A DNA stretch of 64,000 nt, taken from positions 682,001 through 746,000 of the forward strand of contig CAVPYY010000003.1 in the NCBI GenBank assembly GCA_963710135.1, in the 5' to 3' direction. Shown here piece after piece: positions 1 to 9,366 of this stretch. The notes under the pieces are model-generated. The model was given only the letters and a program-made list of their open reading frames with translations, was not told where the DNA came from and did not search any database. Both the position numbers and the translations under genes were made by a program. Each line of letters opens with the position of its first letter. The first letter of the stretch is position 1. This DNA is from SG8-30 sp963710135. GTDB lineage: Bacteria; Pseudomonadota; Gammaproteobacteria; Steroidobacterales; Steroidobacteraceae.

Positions 1-1
1 C

Positions 2-859
2 AAGGACGCGCTGGCGGCGACCGGCGCCGGCCGCATCCTGCGCAAGTACCCGCTCAATGGCGGCATCGATCTCGCCGGTGAAGTGGTCTCCACGACGGAC
101 GCCCGTTACCAGGTCGGCCAACAGGTGCTGGTCACGGGCTGCAGCCTGAGCGAGACCGTGGATGGCGGCTATGCCGAGTACGCGCGCGTGGTCGGCGATT
201 CGGTGATCCCGCTGCCGCGTGGCATCGACCTGCGCCAGTCCATGGCGCTGGGTACCGCGGGGTTCACGGCGGCGCTTGCGATCCATCGCATGGAGCACAA
301 CGGCCTCAGGCCCAAGCGCGGTCCGGTGATCGTGACCGGCGCGACCGGCGGGGTGGGCTCGATCGCCGTGGACATGCTGGCCGGCCGCGGCTACGAAGTG
401 GTCGCGGTCAGCGGCAAGACGGAGCAGGACGACTACTTGAGGCAGCTCGGCGCGGCGCGCATCCTGCGCCGGCAGGAGATCGACTATGGCAAGCGGCCGC
501 TGGAAGCGGCGCAATGGGCCGGTGCGATCGACAACGTCGGCGGCGAGATGCTCACCTGGCTGACCCGGACCATGGATTTCTGGGGCAGCATCGCGAGCAT
601 TGGTCTCGCCGGCGGACACGAGCTCAACACCACCGTGATGCCGTTCATCCTGCGCGGCGTGAACCTGCTCGGCATCAACTCCTCCGCCACTTTGCGCGAG
701 ACGCGTCTGGAGGTCTGGCGACGCATCGCCAGCGACCTGAAGCCGCGTCACTTCGACCTGCTGGTGACGCGCAGCATCACCCTGGACGATCTGCCGGGGG
801 CATTCGGCGACTACCTCGAAGGACGCGTGACCGGCCGCACCGTCGTCAGCATCGCCTAG
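2..859 (+). CDS. YhdH/AcuI-family NADPH:quinone (acrylyl-CoA) reductase, 5' partial
   Basis: Medium-chain zinc-free alcohol dehydrogenase-like reductase of the YhdH/AcuI family, which reduces acryloyl-CoA or quinone-like substrates with NADPH. The reading frame is open from base 2. The first residues read KDALAATGAGRILRKYPLNG, typical of the internal N-terminal domain, so the true start lies left of the window and the GTG at 83 is internal. The nucleotide-binding motif is VTGATGGVGSIAVDML. The protein ends at TAG 857-859, followed 18 bp later by a small NTF2-like gene on the same strand. Family assignment is firm; the exact substrate is not. Confidence 0.85.
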   Translation, partial: KDALAATGAGRILRKYPLNGGIDLAGEVVSTTDARYQVGQQVLVTGCSLSETVDGGYAEYARVVGDSVIPLPRGIDLRQSMALGTAGFTAALAIHRMEHNGLRPKRGPVIVTGATGGVGSIAVDMLAGRGYEVVAVSGKTEQDDYLRQLGAARILRRQEIDYGKRPLEAAQWAGAIDNVGGEMLTWLTRTMDFWGSIASIGLAGGHELNTTVMPFILRGVNLLGINSSATLRETRLEVWRRIASDLKPRHFDLLVTRSITLDDLPGAFGDYLEGRVTGRTVVSIA

Positions 860-877
860 CGCCTGCTGCGCCGCCTC

Positions 878-1270
878 ATGACCCAACCCGACCTGCAAGC
901 CGCCATCGTCGACCGGATCGAGCGCTATCTCGAGACCTGGCGCAGCGGGGACATCGGCGCGCGGCGCCGGCTGTTCGCGCCCACCGCGGTCATCGAGGAT
1001 CCGGTGGGGGCAGAACCGCTGGCGGGGCTGGAGGAGATCGTGCGCTCCTGGAACTCGATTGCCTCCGAAGGCAGCAGCTTCGAACCCGAGCTGCGCCGGG
1101 TCATCGTCAGCGGCCGCGAGGCGCTGGTGATCTTCATGCTGCAGGCGAGACCGGTGCACGGCGGGCCGGTGGTGACCGAGAATTTCGCGGTGTTCGAGTT
1201 CGACGCCGCGATGGAGATCCGCCGGCTGCGCTTCTATCGTGACGACACCTGCCTGCACCTCGGCCAGTGA
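878..1270 (+). CDS. SnoaL/NTF2-like small protein
   Basis: A 130-residue protein with the layout of the SnoaL-like NTF2 fold: an N-terminal helix with RIERYLETWRSGD, then a loading loop with LFAPTAVIEDP, then beta strands ending in the aromatic stretch RLRFYRDDTCLHL. Proteins of this fold bind small hydrophobic ligands or act as isomerases; no specific activity can be read here. It follows the reductase by 18 bp and precedes rsmG by 7 bp (or overlaps it, depending on the rsmG start), so the three may be cotranscribed. In many gammaproteobacteria mnmG sits upstream of rsmG; here it does not. Confidence 0.7.
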   Translation: MTQPDLQAAIVDRIERYLETWRSGDIGARRRLFAPTAVIEDPVGAEPLAGLEEIVRSWNSIASEGSSFEPELRRVIVSGREALVIFMLQARPVHGGPVVTENFAVFEFDAAMEIRRLRFYRDDTCLHLGQ

Positions 1271-1277
1271 ACAGGTC

Positions 1278-1913
1278 TTGAGCGCGAGCACGCCCCAGAC
1301 CTTGCTGGCCGCCGGCGCGGAGGCGCTGGGCCTCGCGCCCGACCCGCGGCAGATGCAGCAGCTCCTGACCCTCGTGACGGAGTTGCTGGAGTGGAACACC
1401 CGCTTCAATCTCACGGCCATCCGCGAGCCCGACGACGTCGTGCGCAAGCACCTGCTCGACTCGCTCTCGGTGCAGCCGTGGATCGCGGGCCGGCGCGTCG
1501 CCGACGTCGGCACCGGCGCGGGCTTCCCGGGACTGCCGCTCGCGGTGATGAACCCGGGCCGCCAGTTCACGCTGATCGAGTCGACCGCCAAGAAGGCGCG
1601 CTTCGTCGAGCACGCGGCGCGCAGCATGGCGCTCGGGAATGTCACGGTGGTCGCCGCGCGCGCCGAGGCGTGGCGGCCGGATGCGCCGTTCGATCGCACG
1701 CTGTGCCGGGCGGTCGGCAAGGTCGCGGATTTCATCCGCGTGGCGGGCCATCTCTGCGCGCGCGAGGGACGGCTGCTGGCGATGAAGGGCCAGCAGCCGG
1801 AGGCCGAGCTGGCGGACCTGCCGGCCGGCTGGCGCGTCGTGGCCGTGCACCCGCTGGCCGTGCCGGGCCTCGACGCCGCCCGGCATCTCGTCGAACTCGC
1901 CCGCACCCGCTGA
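1278..1913 (+). CDS. rsmG: 16S rRNA (guanine527-N7)-methyltransferase RsmG
   Basis: Class I SAM-dependent methyltransferase that adds a methyl group to N7 of G527 in 16S rRNA. Family hallmarks are LLEWNTRFNLTAIREP near the N-terminus, the HLLDSLSV block and the SAM-binding VGTGAGFPGLPLAVM. The open frame reaches GTG at 1239, which would overlap the previous gene by 32 bp. The TTG at 1278 gives the short N-terminus MSASTPQ seen in homologues, so it is preferred (211 aa). It is followed by a hairpin repeat and then parA and parB, the usual oriC-proximal order. Confidence 0.9.
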   Translation: MSASTPQTLLAAGAEALGLAPDPRQMQQLLTLVTELLEWNTRFNLTAIREPDDVVRKHLLDSLSVQPWIAGRRVADVGTGAGFPGLPLAVMNPGRQFTLIESTAKKARFVEHAARSMALGNVTVVAARAEAWRPDAPFDRTLCRAVGKVADFIRVAGHLCAREGRLLAMKGQQPEAELADLPAGWRVVAVHPLAVPGLDAARHLVELARTR

Positions 1914-1917
1914 ACTC

Positions 1918-2012
1918 GGAGGGGTCAGACGCTGCTCTGTCCCCAACGGGCGGTAAGCCGTTGATCGGCAACGATGGTGGTGGCTGGGGACAGAGCAGCG
2001 TCTGACCCCTCC
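1918..2012. repeat. Family A hairpin repeat, copy A1 (rsmG-parA gap)
   Basis: Perfect 27-bp inverted repeat: the left arm at 1918-1944 begins GGAGGGGTCAGACGCTGCTC, the right arm is at 1986-2012, and 41 bases lie between them. The arms share the GGAGGGGTCAGACGC core with three other copies in the window. It looks like a REP-type palindromic element; it could also fold as an RNA hairpin between rsmG and parA. Confidence 0.85.
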
Positions 2013-2056
2013 TTCTTTTGCCTTCCGCCGCGCTTTGCTGCACTCTGCGCGTCCGC

Positions 2057-2842
2057 ATGAACCGCATCATCGCCGTCGCAAACCAGAAGGGCGGGGTCGG
2101 CAAGACCACCACCGCCGTCAATCTCGCGGCCTCGCTCGCCGCGACCAAGCGGCGCGTGCTGCTGGTCGATCTCGACCCGCAGGGCAACGCCACCAACGGC
2201 TGCGGCGTCGACAAGCGGCTGATCGAGAAATCCACCTGCGACGTGCTGCTCGGTGACGCGAGCGCGGCCGAGGCGATCGTCGCGGTCGATCCGGGCGGCT
2301 TCGAGCTGATGCCCGCCAACCAGGACCTCACCGCCGCCGAGGTGCAGCTGCTCACGGCGCCGGCCGGGCGCGAGCATCGCCTCGAGCAGGCGCTCGCGTC
2401 GGTGCGCGAGCGCTACGACACCATCGTCATCGACTGTCCACCGGCGCTCAACATCCTCACCCTGAACGGCCTGGCTGCCGCGGATTCGGTGCTGATCCCG
2501 ATGCAATGCGAGTACTACGCGCTCGAGGGGCTGTCGGGGCTGGTCGCCACCATCGAGCAGGTGCGCACCACCGTGAACCCCCGCCTCGGCATCGAGGGCA
2601 TCCTGCGCACCATGTACGACCCGCGCAACAACCTGGCGACCGACGTGTCGAGCCAGCTGATCGAGCACTTCGGCGACAAGGTGTTCCGCACCGTCATCCC
2701 GCGCAATGTCCGGCTCGCCGAGGCGCCCAGCTTTGGCATGCCGGCGATGTATCACGACAAGGAATCGCGTGGCGCGCTGGCGTACCTGGCGCTGGCCGGC
2801 GAGATGATCCGCCGTGCCGAGGAGCCGGGCGCGGCCGGCTGA
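2057..2842 (+). CDS. parA: Chromosome-partitioning ATPase ParA (Soj)
   Basis: Deviant Walker-type ATPase that works with ParB and parS to segregate the chromosome origin region. The start at 2057 gives MNRIIAVANQKGGVGKTTTA, with the deviant P-loop KGGVGKTT directly after the first strand. Further motifs are VDLDPQGNAT (Walker A') and VIDCPPAL (Walker B). At 261 residues it matches chromosomal ParA proteins. parB follows after 133 bp. No parS-like TGTTTCACGTGAAACA was seen in this stretch. Confidence 0.95.
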   Translation: MNRIIAVANQKGGVGKTTTAVNLAASLAATKRRVLLVDLDPQGNATNGCGVDKRLIEKSTCDVLLGDASAAEAIVAVDPGGFELMPANQDLTAAEVQLLTAPAGREHRLEQALASVRERYDTIVIDCPPALNILTLNGLAAADSVLIPMQCEYYALEGLSGLVATIEQVRTTVNPRLGIEGILRTMYDPRNNLATDVSSQLIEHFGDKVFRTVIPRNVRLAEAPSFGMPAMYHDKESRGALAYLALAGEMIRRAEEPGAAG

Positions 2843-2975
2843 ACCTCGTTGCCGGCCCGATAGGCCGCCGCCGCACGATTCCGGGCGAAAACCCCGCCAC
2901 CCCTGCCCGACGCGGTTTGCCGGCGTGATTTTTTCCGTGGCGGAGGGCTAGACTGCCCGCCTTGACGGACCGGGG

Positions 2976-3885
2976 ATGTCGATGGCGGACAAGAAACGGG
3001 GACTGGGGCGCGGCCTCGAGGCGCTGCTCGGACAGACGTCGGCGCGGTCCGGCCCGGCCGCCGCGCCGGCGGCCGCGCAGCAGGACGAACTGACCCGGGT
3101 GCCGGTTGATCTGCTGCAACGCGGCAAGTACCAGCCGCGCGCTCGACATGCGCGAGGAGTCCCTGGCGGAACTGGCCGATTCGATCCGCGCCCAGGGCGT
3201 GGTGCAGCCCATCGTGGTCCGGCCGGTGGGCGCGGCGTCCGCCGGCGCCAGCCAGCGTTACGAGATCATCGCCGGCGAGCGCCGCTGGCGCGCGGCGCAG
3301 ATGGCGGGGTTGACCGAGATCCCGGCCGTGGTCCGGCGGGTGCCCGACGAGGCCGCCGTGGCCATGTCGCTCATCGAGAACATCCAGCGCGAGAACCTCA
3401 ATCCGCTGGAGGAGGCGCGCGCGCTCGATCGCCTGATCACCGAGTTCGAGCTCACCCATCAGCTCGCGGCCGAGGCGGTGGGGCGCTCGCGCGCCGCGGT
3501 CAGCAACCTGCTCCGGCTGCTGGAGCTGCCGGACGAGGTCAAGACGCTGGTCGAGCGCCGCGAGCTCGAGATGGGCCATGCCCGCGCGCTGCTGTCGCTC
3601 GGCACGCGCCGCCAGCAGGCCGAGGTCGGCGGGCTGGTGGCGCGCAAGGGGCTGTCCGTGCGCGAGACCGAGGCGCTGGTGCGCCGGTTGATGACCAAGC
3701 CGTCGGGCGACGAGGCCGCCGCGGCCCCGCGCAAGGACCCGGACATAAGCCGCCTGGAGAACCAACTCGGCGAAAAACTGGGCGCAAAAGTGCAGTTGCG
3801 GCATGGCAAGGCCGGCAAGGGGCAGCTGGTCATCAGCTACCACAGCCTGGACGAGCTGGACGGCATCCTCGCCCACATCCAGTAG
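2976..3885 (+). CDS. parB: Chromosome-partitioning protein ParB, one-base frameshift
   Basis: ParB/Spo0J-type CTPase and parS-binding protein. The first part (from ATG 2976, MSMADKKRGLGRGLEALLG) is in one frame up to GKYQPR. The rest, from DMREESLAELADSIRAQGVV, is in the next frame. Between the CGC ending at 3140 and the GAC at 3145 there are four bases where homologues have three, so one extra base is present. Corrected, the protein is about 302 residues with the ParB box GERRWRAAQMAGL, the NIQRENLNPLEEA motif and a helix-turn-helix near VGRSRAAVSNLLRLL. Nothing else is damaged, so a sequencing error is as likely as a real mutation. Confidence 0.85.
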
Positions 3886-3930
3886 GAACGGCGTTGCCGG
3901 GGGATTCCCCCGCTCACAGTGCTAACCGCA

Positions 3931-3959
3931 TTGAAGCACTGCAAAAAGACCGCTAGAAT
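3931..3959 (+). promoter_or_regulatory. Candidate sigma-70 promoter of the atp operon
   Basis: TTGAAG at 3931-3936 and TAGAAT at 3954-3959 are separated by exactly 17 bases, a good match to a housekeeping promoter. It sits in the gap between parB and atpI and would start transcription near 3966. Seen by eye only; no scoring was run. Confidence 0.6.
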
Positions 3960-4030
3960 TCGGCGCCTCGCAACCGGCCCACCGCTTGCGGTTGCTCATG
4001 AAACGAGCCACTTCAGGTCGCGACCCCGGC

Positions 4031-4468
4031 ATGGAGTGGTGTTTTTTTGTGCTGGGTCGGGCGGCGGAGCGCGACACGCCGGGTTTGGACCACAAGCAGA
4101 CTGACCCGGCCGGGAGCGGCAAGCGTCTCGTACTGCGCTATGCGCTGGTGCAGGCCGGGTGTGCGGCGGTCGTGGCTGCGGGTTTCTGGCTCGGCGCCGG
4201 GGCCTTTGCGGCCCGCTCGGCGCTGGCCGGTGGCGTGATCGCCGCCGTGGGCACGGCGCTGTTCGGCTGGCGGCTGTTCAGCCCGGGTGTCGCGCCGGCG
4301 GCGCGCGTTTCCTCGGCCATGTGGGCCGGCGAGGCGCTGAAGTGGCTGTGGATCGGCGTGGCGCTGTGGCTGGCGCTCGCGGTCGCGGGACTGGCGCCGC
4401 TGCCGCTGATCGTCGGGCTGATCGCGGCGCAGTTCGGGTTCTGGTTGGGTATCGCGTTGATCAAGTAG
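4031..4468 (+). CDS. atpI: ATP synthase accessory subunit I (AtpI)
   Basis: Small membrane protein that heads proteobacterial atp operons and is thought to help assemble the c-ring. It has about four hydrophobic segments, starting near RYALVQAGCAAVVAAGFWLG and ending in LIVGLIAAQFGFWLGIALIK. The start is uncertain. ATG 4031 gives 145 aa; the frame is open to an ATG at 3986 (160 aa), and TTG 4085 would give 127 aa, closer to the family length. Identification rests on hydrophobicity and position directly before atpB; sequence conservation in this family is weak. Confidence 0.75.
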   Translation: MEWCFFVLGRAAERDTPGLDHKQTDPAGSGKRLVLRYALVQAGCAAVVAAGFWLGAGAFAARSALAGGVIAAVGTALFGWRLFSPGVAPAARVSSAMWAGEALKWLWIGVALWLALAVAGLAPLPLIVGLIAAQFGFWLGIALIK

Positions 4469-4480
4469 GGGAAGCGCGGG

Positions 4481-5311
4481 ATGACCGAAGGCGGCATGAC
4501 CGGTTACATCAAGCACCACCTCGAGCACCTGACGGTGCAGGTGGGCGAAGGGCCGTTCTACACCATTCATCTCGACAGCGTCTTCTTCAAGCTGCTGCTG
4601 GCTGCCCTGTTCCTGTTCATCTTCATCGGCGTGGCCCGCCGCGCCAGTTCGGGCGTACCCGGCAAGCTGCAGTGCGCGATCGAGATGATCGTCGAGTTCG
4701 TGGACGGGCTCGTGAAGGAGACCTTCCATGGCAAGAGCCGGCTGATCGCGCCGCTCGCCATCACCATCTTCTGCCTGACTTTCCTGATGAACTTCATGGA
4801 CATCGTGCCCGTGGATCTGCTGCCCGCGGCGGCCTACGCCTCGGGCATCGAGTACCTGCGCGTGGTGCCGACGGCCGACCTCAACACGACGCTCGGCATG
4901 GCGCTGACGGTGTTCCTGCTCACGCAGTACGTCGGGCTCAAGCACAAGGGTGTCGGCACCTTCTTCGGCGAGATGGTCACCGCGCCGTTCCACGCCACGG
5001 GAGCCGTCGGCAAGATCGCCCTGGCGGCACCCAACCTGCTGCTGCGCGTCATCGAAGAGCTGGTGCGGCCGCTGAGCCTCAGCCTGCGACTGTTCGGCAA
5101 CATGTACGCCGGCGAGCTGATCTTCATCCTGATCGCCTGCATGACGCTCGGTTCCACGCTCACCAGCTGGGTGCCCTACGGCCTCGGCCCGCTGCAGTTC
5201 ATCTCGGGATTCATCTGGACCGCGTTCCACATCCTGGTGATCACGCTGCAGGCGTTCATTTTCATGATGCTGACGATCGTCTACCTGAGCATGGCCGCCG
5301 AGCATCACTGA
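4481..5311 (+). CDS. atpB: F0F1 ATP synthase subunit a
   Basis: Membrane subunit forming the proton half-channels of F0 next to the c-ring. It is 276 residues long with five to six membrane helices. The essential arginine lies in LSLSLRLFGNMYAGELIF, the most conserved stretch of the family. The C-terminal helix GFIWTAFHILVITLQAFIFM is also typical. It starts 12 bp after atpI and is followed by atpE after 47 bp. Confidence 0.97.
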   Translation: MTEGGMTGYIKHHLEHLTVQVGEGPFYTIHLDSVFFKLLLAALFLFIFIGVARRASSGVPGKLQCAIEMIVEFVDGLVKETFHGKSRLIAPLAITIFCLTFLMNFMDIVPVDLLPAAAYASGIEYLRVVPTADLNTTLGMALTVFLLTQYVGLKHKGVGTFFGEMVTAPFHATGAVGKIALAAPNLLLRVIEELVRPLSLSLRLFGNMYAGELIFILIACMTLGSTLTSWVPYGLGPLQFISGFIWTAFHILVITLQAFIFMMLTIVYLSMAAEHH

Positions 5312-5358
5312 TTCGCCACCACCAATCGCTTAACACTGTTTCTGACACGGAGAAGATC

Positions 5359-5634
5359 ATGGAGAACATCAGTTTCGTCGCCGACGTGATGGGAATGACC
5401 GTCATTGCGGCGGGCTTGTTGATCGGGCTCGGCGCGCTCGGCACGGCCATCGGCTTTGCGCTGCTCGGTGGCAAGTTCCTGGAGGGCGCGGCGCGCCAGC
5501 CGGAGCTGACCCCGATGCTGCAGACGAAGATGTTCATCGTCGCCGGCTTGCTCGACGCGGTGCCGATCATCGGCGTCGCCATCGCGCTGCTCCTGATCTT
5601 CGCCAACCCGTTCCTCGCGGCCCTCGGCGCCTGA
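5359..5634 (+). CDS. atpE: F0F1 ATP synthase subunit c
   Basis: Hairpin proteolipid of 91 residues forming the rotor ring. Helix 1 is glycine-rich (GLGALGTAIGFALLGGKFLEG), and the polar loop ARQPEL contains the conserved arginine-glutamine-proline. Helix 2 carries the proton-binding aspartate in GLLDAVPIIG. An aspartate here and no sodium-type glutamine-glutamate pattern suggest proton coupling. A Shine-Dalgarno-like GGAGAAG precedes the ATG at 5359. Confidence 0.96.
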   Translation: MENISFVADVMGMTVIAAGLLIGLGALGTAIGFALLGGKFLEGAARQPELTPMLQTKMFIVAGLLDAVPIIGVAIALLLIFANPFLAALGA

Positions 5635-5694
5635 CCGGCATCGGTTGCACGCTAGACCGCGGCCCGGGACGGGTCCGCGGACGGGAGTGAAGGC

Positions 5695-6174
5695 ATGAGC
5701 ATCACGATTACGCTGATCATCCAGGGCCTGGCGTTCTTCGCCGTGGCCTGGATCGTCATGAAGTTCGGCTGGCCGCACATCCTGGCGGCCATCGAGGAGC
5801 GGCAGAAGAAGATTGCCGACGGGCTGGCTGCCGCGGATCGGGGCCAGCGCGACCTGGAGTCGGCCAAGGCGACGGCGAACGACATCATCCGCGAGGCGCG
5901 CGAGAAGGCGGTGCAGGTGGTCGACCAGGCGCACAAGCGCTCCACCGAGCTGATCGACGAAGCCAAGCGGACGGCGCTGTCCGAGGGCGAGCGGCTGGTG
6001 ACGGCGGCGCGCGCCGAGGTGAGCTCCGAAGCGTCGCGCGCCCGCGACGGCCTGCGGCGCGACGTCGCGGCGCTGGCGGTGGCCGGCACCGAACGGCTGC
6101 TCGGCCGCGAGGTCGACGCCAAGGCGCACGCCGAGCTGCTCGACGAGCTCGCTGCCGAAATCACCCGGCGCTGA
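5695..6174 (+). CDS. atpF: F0F1 ATP synthase subunit b
   Basis: Peripheral stalk subunit of 159 residues. The N-terminal membrane helix (ITLIIQGLAFFAVAWIVMKF) is followed by the conserved WPHILAAIEERQKKIADGL and a long charged coiled coil, which dimerises and binds the delta subunit. GGGAGTGAAGG lies upstream of the ATG. Part of the atp operon between atpE and atpH. Confidence 0.96.
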   Translation: MSITITLIIQGLAFFAVAWIVMKFGWPHILAAIEERQKKIADGLAAADRGQRDLESAKATANDIIREAREKAVQVVDQAHKRSTELIDEAKRTALSEGERLVTAARAEVSSEASRARDGLRRDVAALAVAGTERLLGREVDAKAHAELLDELAAEITRR

Positions 6175-6186
6175 GCGGAGGCGGAG

Positions 6187-6723
6187 ATGGCTGAGAAGGC
6201 GACCATCGCGAGACCGTATGCCCGGGCAGCGTTCGAGTTCGCGCACGAACACGGCAACCTGCGCGGCTGGTCGAGCCTGCTCGCCGCGTCGGCGGCGGTG
6301 GTGTCCGACCCGCGCGTGGTTCCCCTGCTCGACAATCCGCACGTCCGCAGCGCGCAGCTGGTCGACCTGATCGCCGAGGCGGCCGGGGACAGCGCCGACG
6401 AGCACGGACGCAATTTCATCAAGGCGCTGGCGGAGAATCACCGCCTCGGAGTGGTGGACGAGATCGCGGCGCAATACGAGGTGCTGCGCGCCCAGGCGGA
6501 GAATGTCGTGGACGTCGAGCTCGTGGCAGCGATGGCCGTCGAGCCGGCGCAGCACGAGCGTCTCGTCGGCGCCCTCAGGAAGCGCCTCGGGCGCGAGGTG
6601 CGCGTGCACACCCGGCTCGACCCCTCGCTGATCGGCGGCGCGGTGGTGCGGGCGGGCGATCTGGTTATCGACGGTTCGCTGCGAGGCCGGCTGGGCCGGC
6701 TGGCGGCGACCGTGACGGCTTAA
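6187..6723 (+). CDS. atpH: F0F1 ATP synthase subunit delta
   Basis: The 178-residue OSCP/delta subunit joins the b-stalk to the top of the alpha3beta3 head. It opens with the family signature ATIARPYARAAFEFA and ends with the C-terminal strand motif LIGGAVVRAGDLVIDGSLRG followed by RL. It begins 12 bp after atpF and precedes atpA by 14 bp. Confidence 0.96.
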   Translation: MAEKATIARPYARAAFEFAHEHGNLRGWSSLLAASAAVVSDPRVVPLLDNPHVRSAQLVDLIAEAAGDSADEHGRNFIKALAENHRLGVVDEIAAQYEVLRAQAENVVDVELVAAMAVEPAQHERLVGALRKRLGREVRVHTRLDPSLIGGAVVRAGDLVIDGSLRGRLGRLAATVTA

Positions 6724-6737
6724 CGAAGGAACTGACC

Positions 6738-8278
<1,541 letters not shown>

Positions 8279-8279
<1 letters not shown>

Positions 8280-8369
8280 GAGGGGTCAGACGCCACTCGT
8301 GTACCACTCGGGTACCGAAGCGCTGATCCAGGGTGCCAGAGCAGTGCCAGAGCGGGGTCTGACCCCTCC
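8279..8369. repeat. Family A hairpin repeat, copy A2 (atpA-atpG gap)
   Basis: Left arm GGAGGGGTCAGAC at 8279-8291 and right arm GTCTGACCCCTCC at 8357-8369 are exact inverted repeats. The interior has short repeated words (CACTCGTGTACC, CACTCGGGTACC, GGGTGCCAGAG) that recur in copy A3. The arm starts at the last base of the atpA stop codon. It lies inside the atp operon, where it may act as an mRNA-stability or attenuation hairpin. Confidence 0.85.
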
Positions 8370-8391
8370 GGCAGAGGAAACGTAGACAGAG

Positions 8392-9252
8392 ATGGCCGGC
8401 GCAAAAGAAATCCGCACCAAGATCGCGAGCATCAAGAGCACGCAGAAGATCACCAAGGCCATGGAGATGGTCGCTGCGAGCAAGATGCGCCGCGCGCAGG
8501 AGCGCATGCGCGCCGCCCGTCCCTATGCGGAGAAGATGCGCCACGTGATCGGCCACATCCGCATCGCCAACCCGGACCAGAACCACCCGTTCCTGGTCGA
8601 GCGCGAGCTGAAGTCGGTCGGCATCATCGTGATCAGCTCGGACCGCGGCCTGTGCGGGTCGCTGAACGTCAACGTCTTCAAGCAGGTGCTGTCGTCGATC
8701 CGCGGCTACCAGCAGCAGGGCGTCGAGGTGCACCTGTGCCTGATCGGCTCTAAGGCGCTGCAGTTCTTCCGGCGGCTGAAGCTGCCGGTCGAGGCGAGCG
8801 TGGCCCACCTGGGCGATCGGCCGCATCTCGCGGACCTGATCGGCCCGGTCCAGGCGATGCTGACGCTCTATCGCGAGGCGAAGATCGACCGGCTGGTGCT
8901 GGTCGGCAGCAATTTCGTCAACACGATGAGCCAACAGCCCGAGGAGCGGCAGCTGCTGCCGGCACAGACGCTCGATGAGTCCGAGCTGCAGGATCGCTGG
9001 GACTACATCTACGAGCCGAGCGCGGCGGAGCTGCTCGACGGCTACATGATGCGCTACGTCGAGTCGCAGGCCTACCAGGCCGTGGTCGAGGGCGTGGCCT
9101 GCGAAATGGCCGCGCGCATGGTCGCGATGAAGAGCGCGACCGACAACGCGGGCAAGCTCATCGACGAGCTGCAGCTCATCTACAACAAGGCGCGCCAGGC
9201 CGCGATCACCAAGGAAATCTCGGAGATCGTCGGCGGCGCGGCGGCGGTATAG
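8392..9252 (+). CDS. atpG: F0F1 ATP synthase subunit gamma
   Basis: Central rotor shaft of F1, 286 residues. It begins MAGAKEIRTKIASIKSTQKI, contains SSDRGLCGSLN in the foot domain, and ends in the conserved C-terminal helix with MKSATDNAGKLIDELQLIYN and KARQAAITKEISEIVGGA. Its TAG stop (9250-9252) fuses directly into another family A repeat, as in atpA. Confidence 0.97.
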   Translation: MAGAKEIRTKIASIKSTQKITKAMEMVAASKMRRAQERMRAARPYAEKMRHVIGHIRIANPDQNHPFLVERELKSVGIIVISSDRGLCGSLNVNVFKQVLSSIRGYQQQGVEVHLCLIGSKALQFFRRLKLPVEASVAHLGDRPHLADLIGPVQAMLTLYREAKIDRLVLVGSNFVNTMSQQPEERQLLPAQTLDESELQDRWDYIYEPSAAELLDGYMMRYVESQAYQAVVEGVACEMAARMVAMKSATDNAGKLIDELQLIYNKARQAAITKEISEIVGGAAAV

Positions 9253-9332
9253 GAGGGGTCAGACGCCGCTCGTGTACCACTCGTGTACCGGAGCGACCTG
9301 ATCCAGGGTGCCAGAGCAGGGTCCGACCCCTC
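9252..9332. repeat. Family A hairpin repeat, copy A3 (atpG-atpD gap)
   Basis: Left arm GGAGGGGTCAGAC at 9252-9264; right arm GTCCGACCCCTC at 9321-9332, with one mismatch. The interior matches copy A2 closely (CTCGTGTACCACTCG, CTGATCCAGGGTGCCAGAGC), so A2 and A3 look like two insertions or duplications of one element. It starts at the last base of the atpG stop codon. Confidence 0.85.
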
Positions 9333-9366
9333 TGAGCCCGAGCGGAATCTGATAGAGGACAAGAGA

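Noticed and set aside
83..859. GTG at 83 as the start of the first gene
   Set aside because: Codons before it in the same frame match the YhdH family, so the start is outside the window.
2843..2975. parS site between parA and parB
   Set aside because: No near match to TGTTTCACGTGAAACA seen in the gap or nearby.
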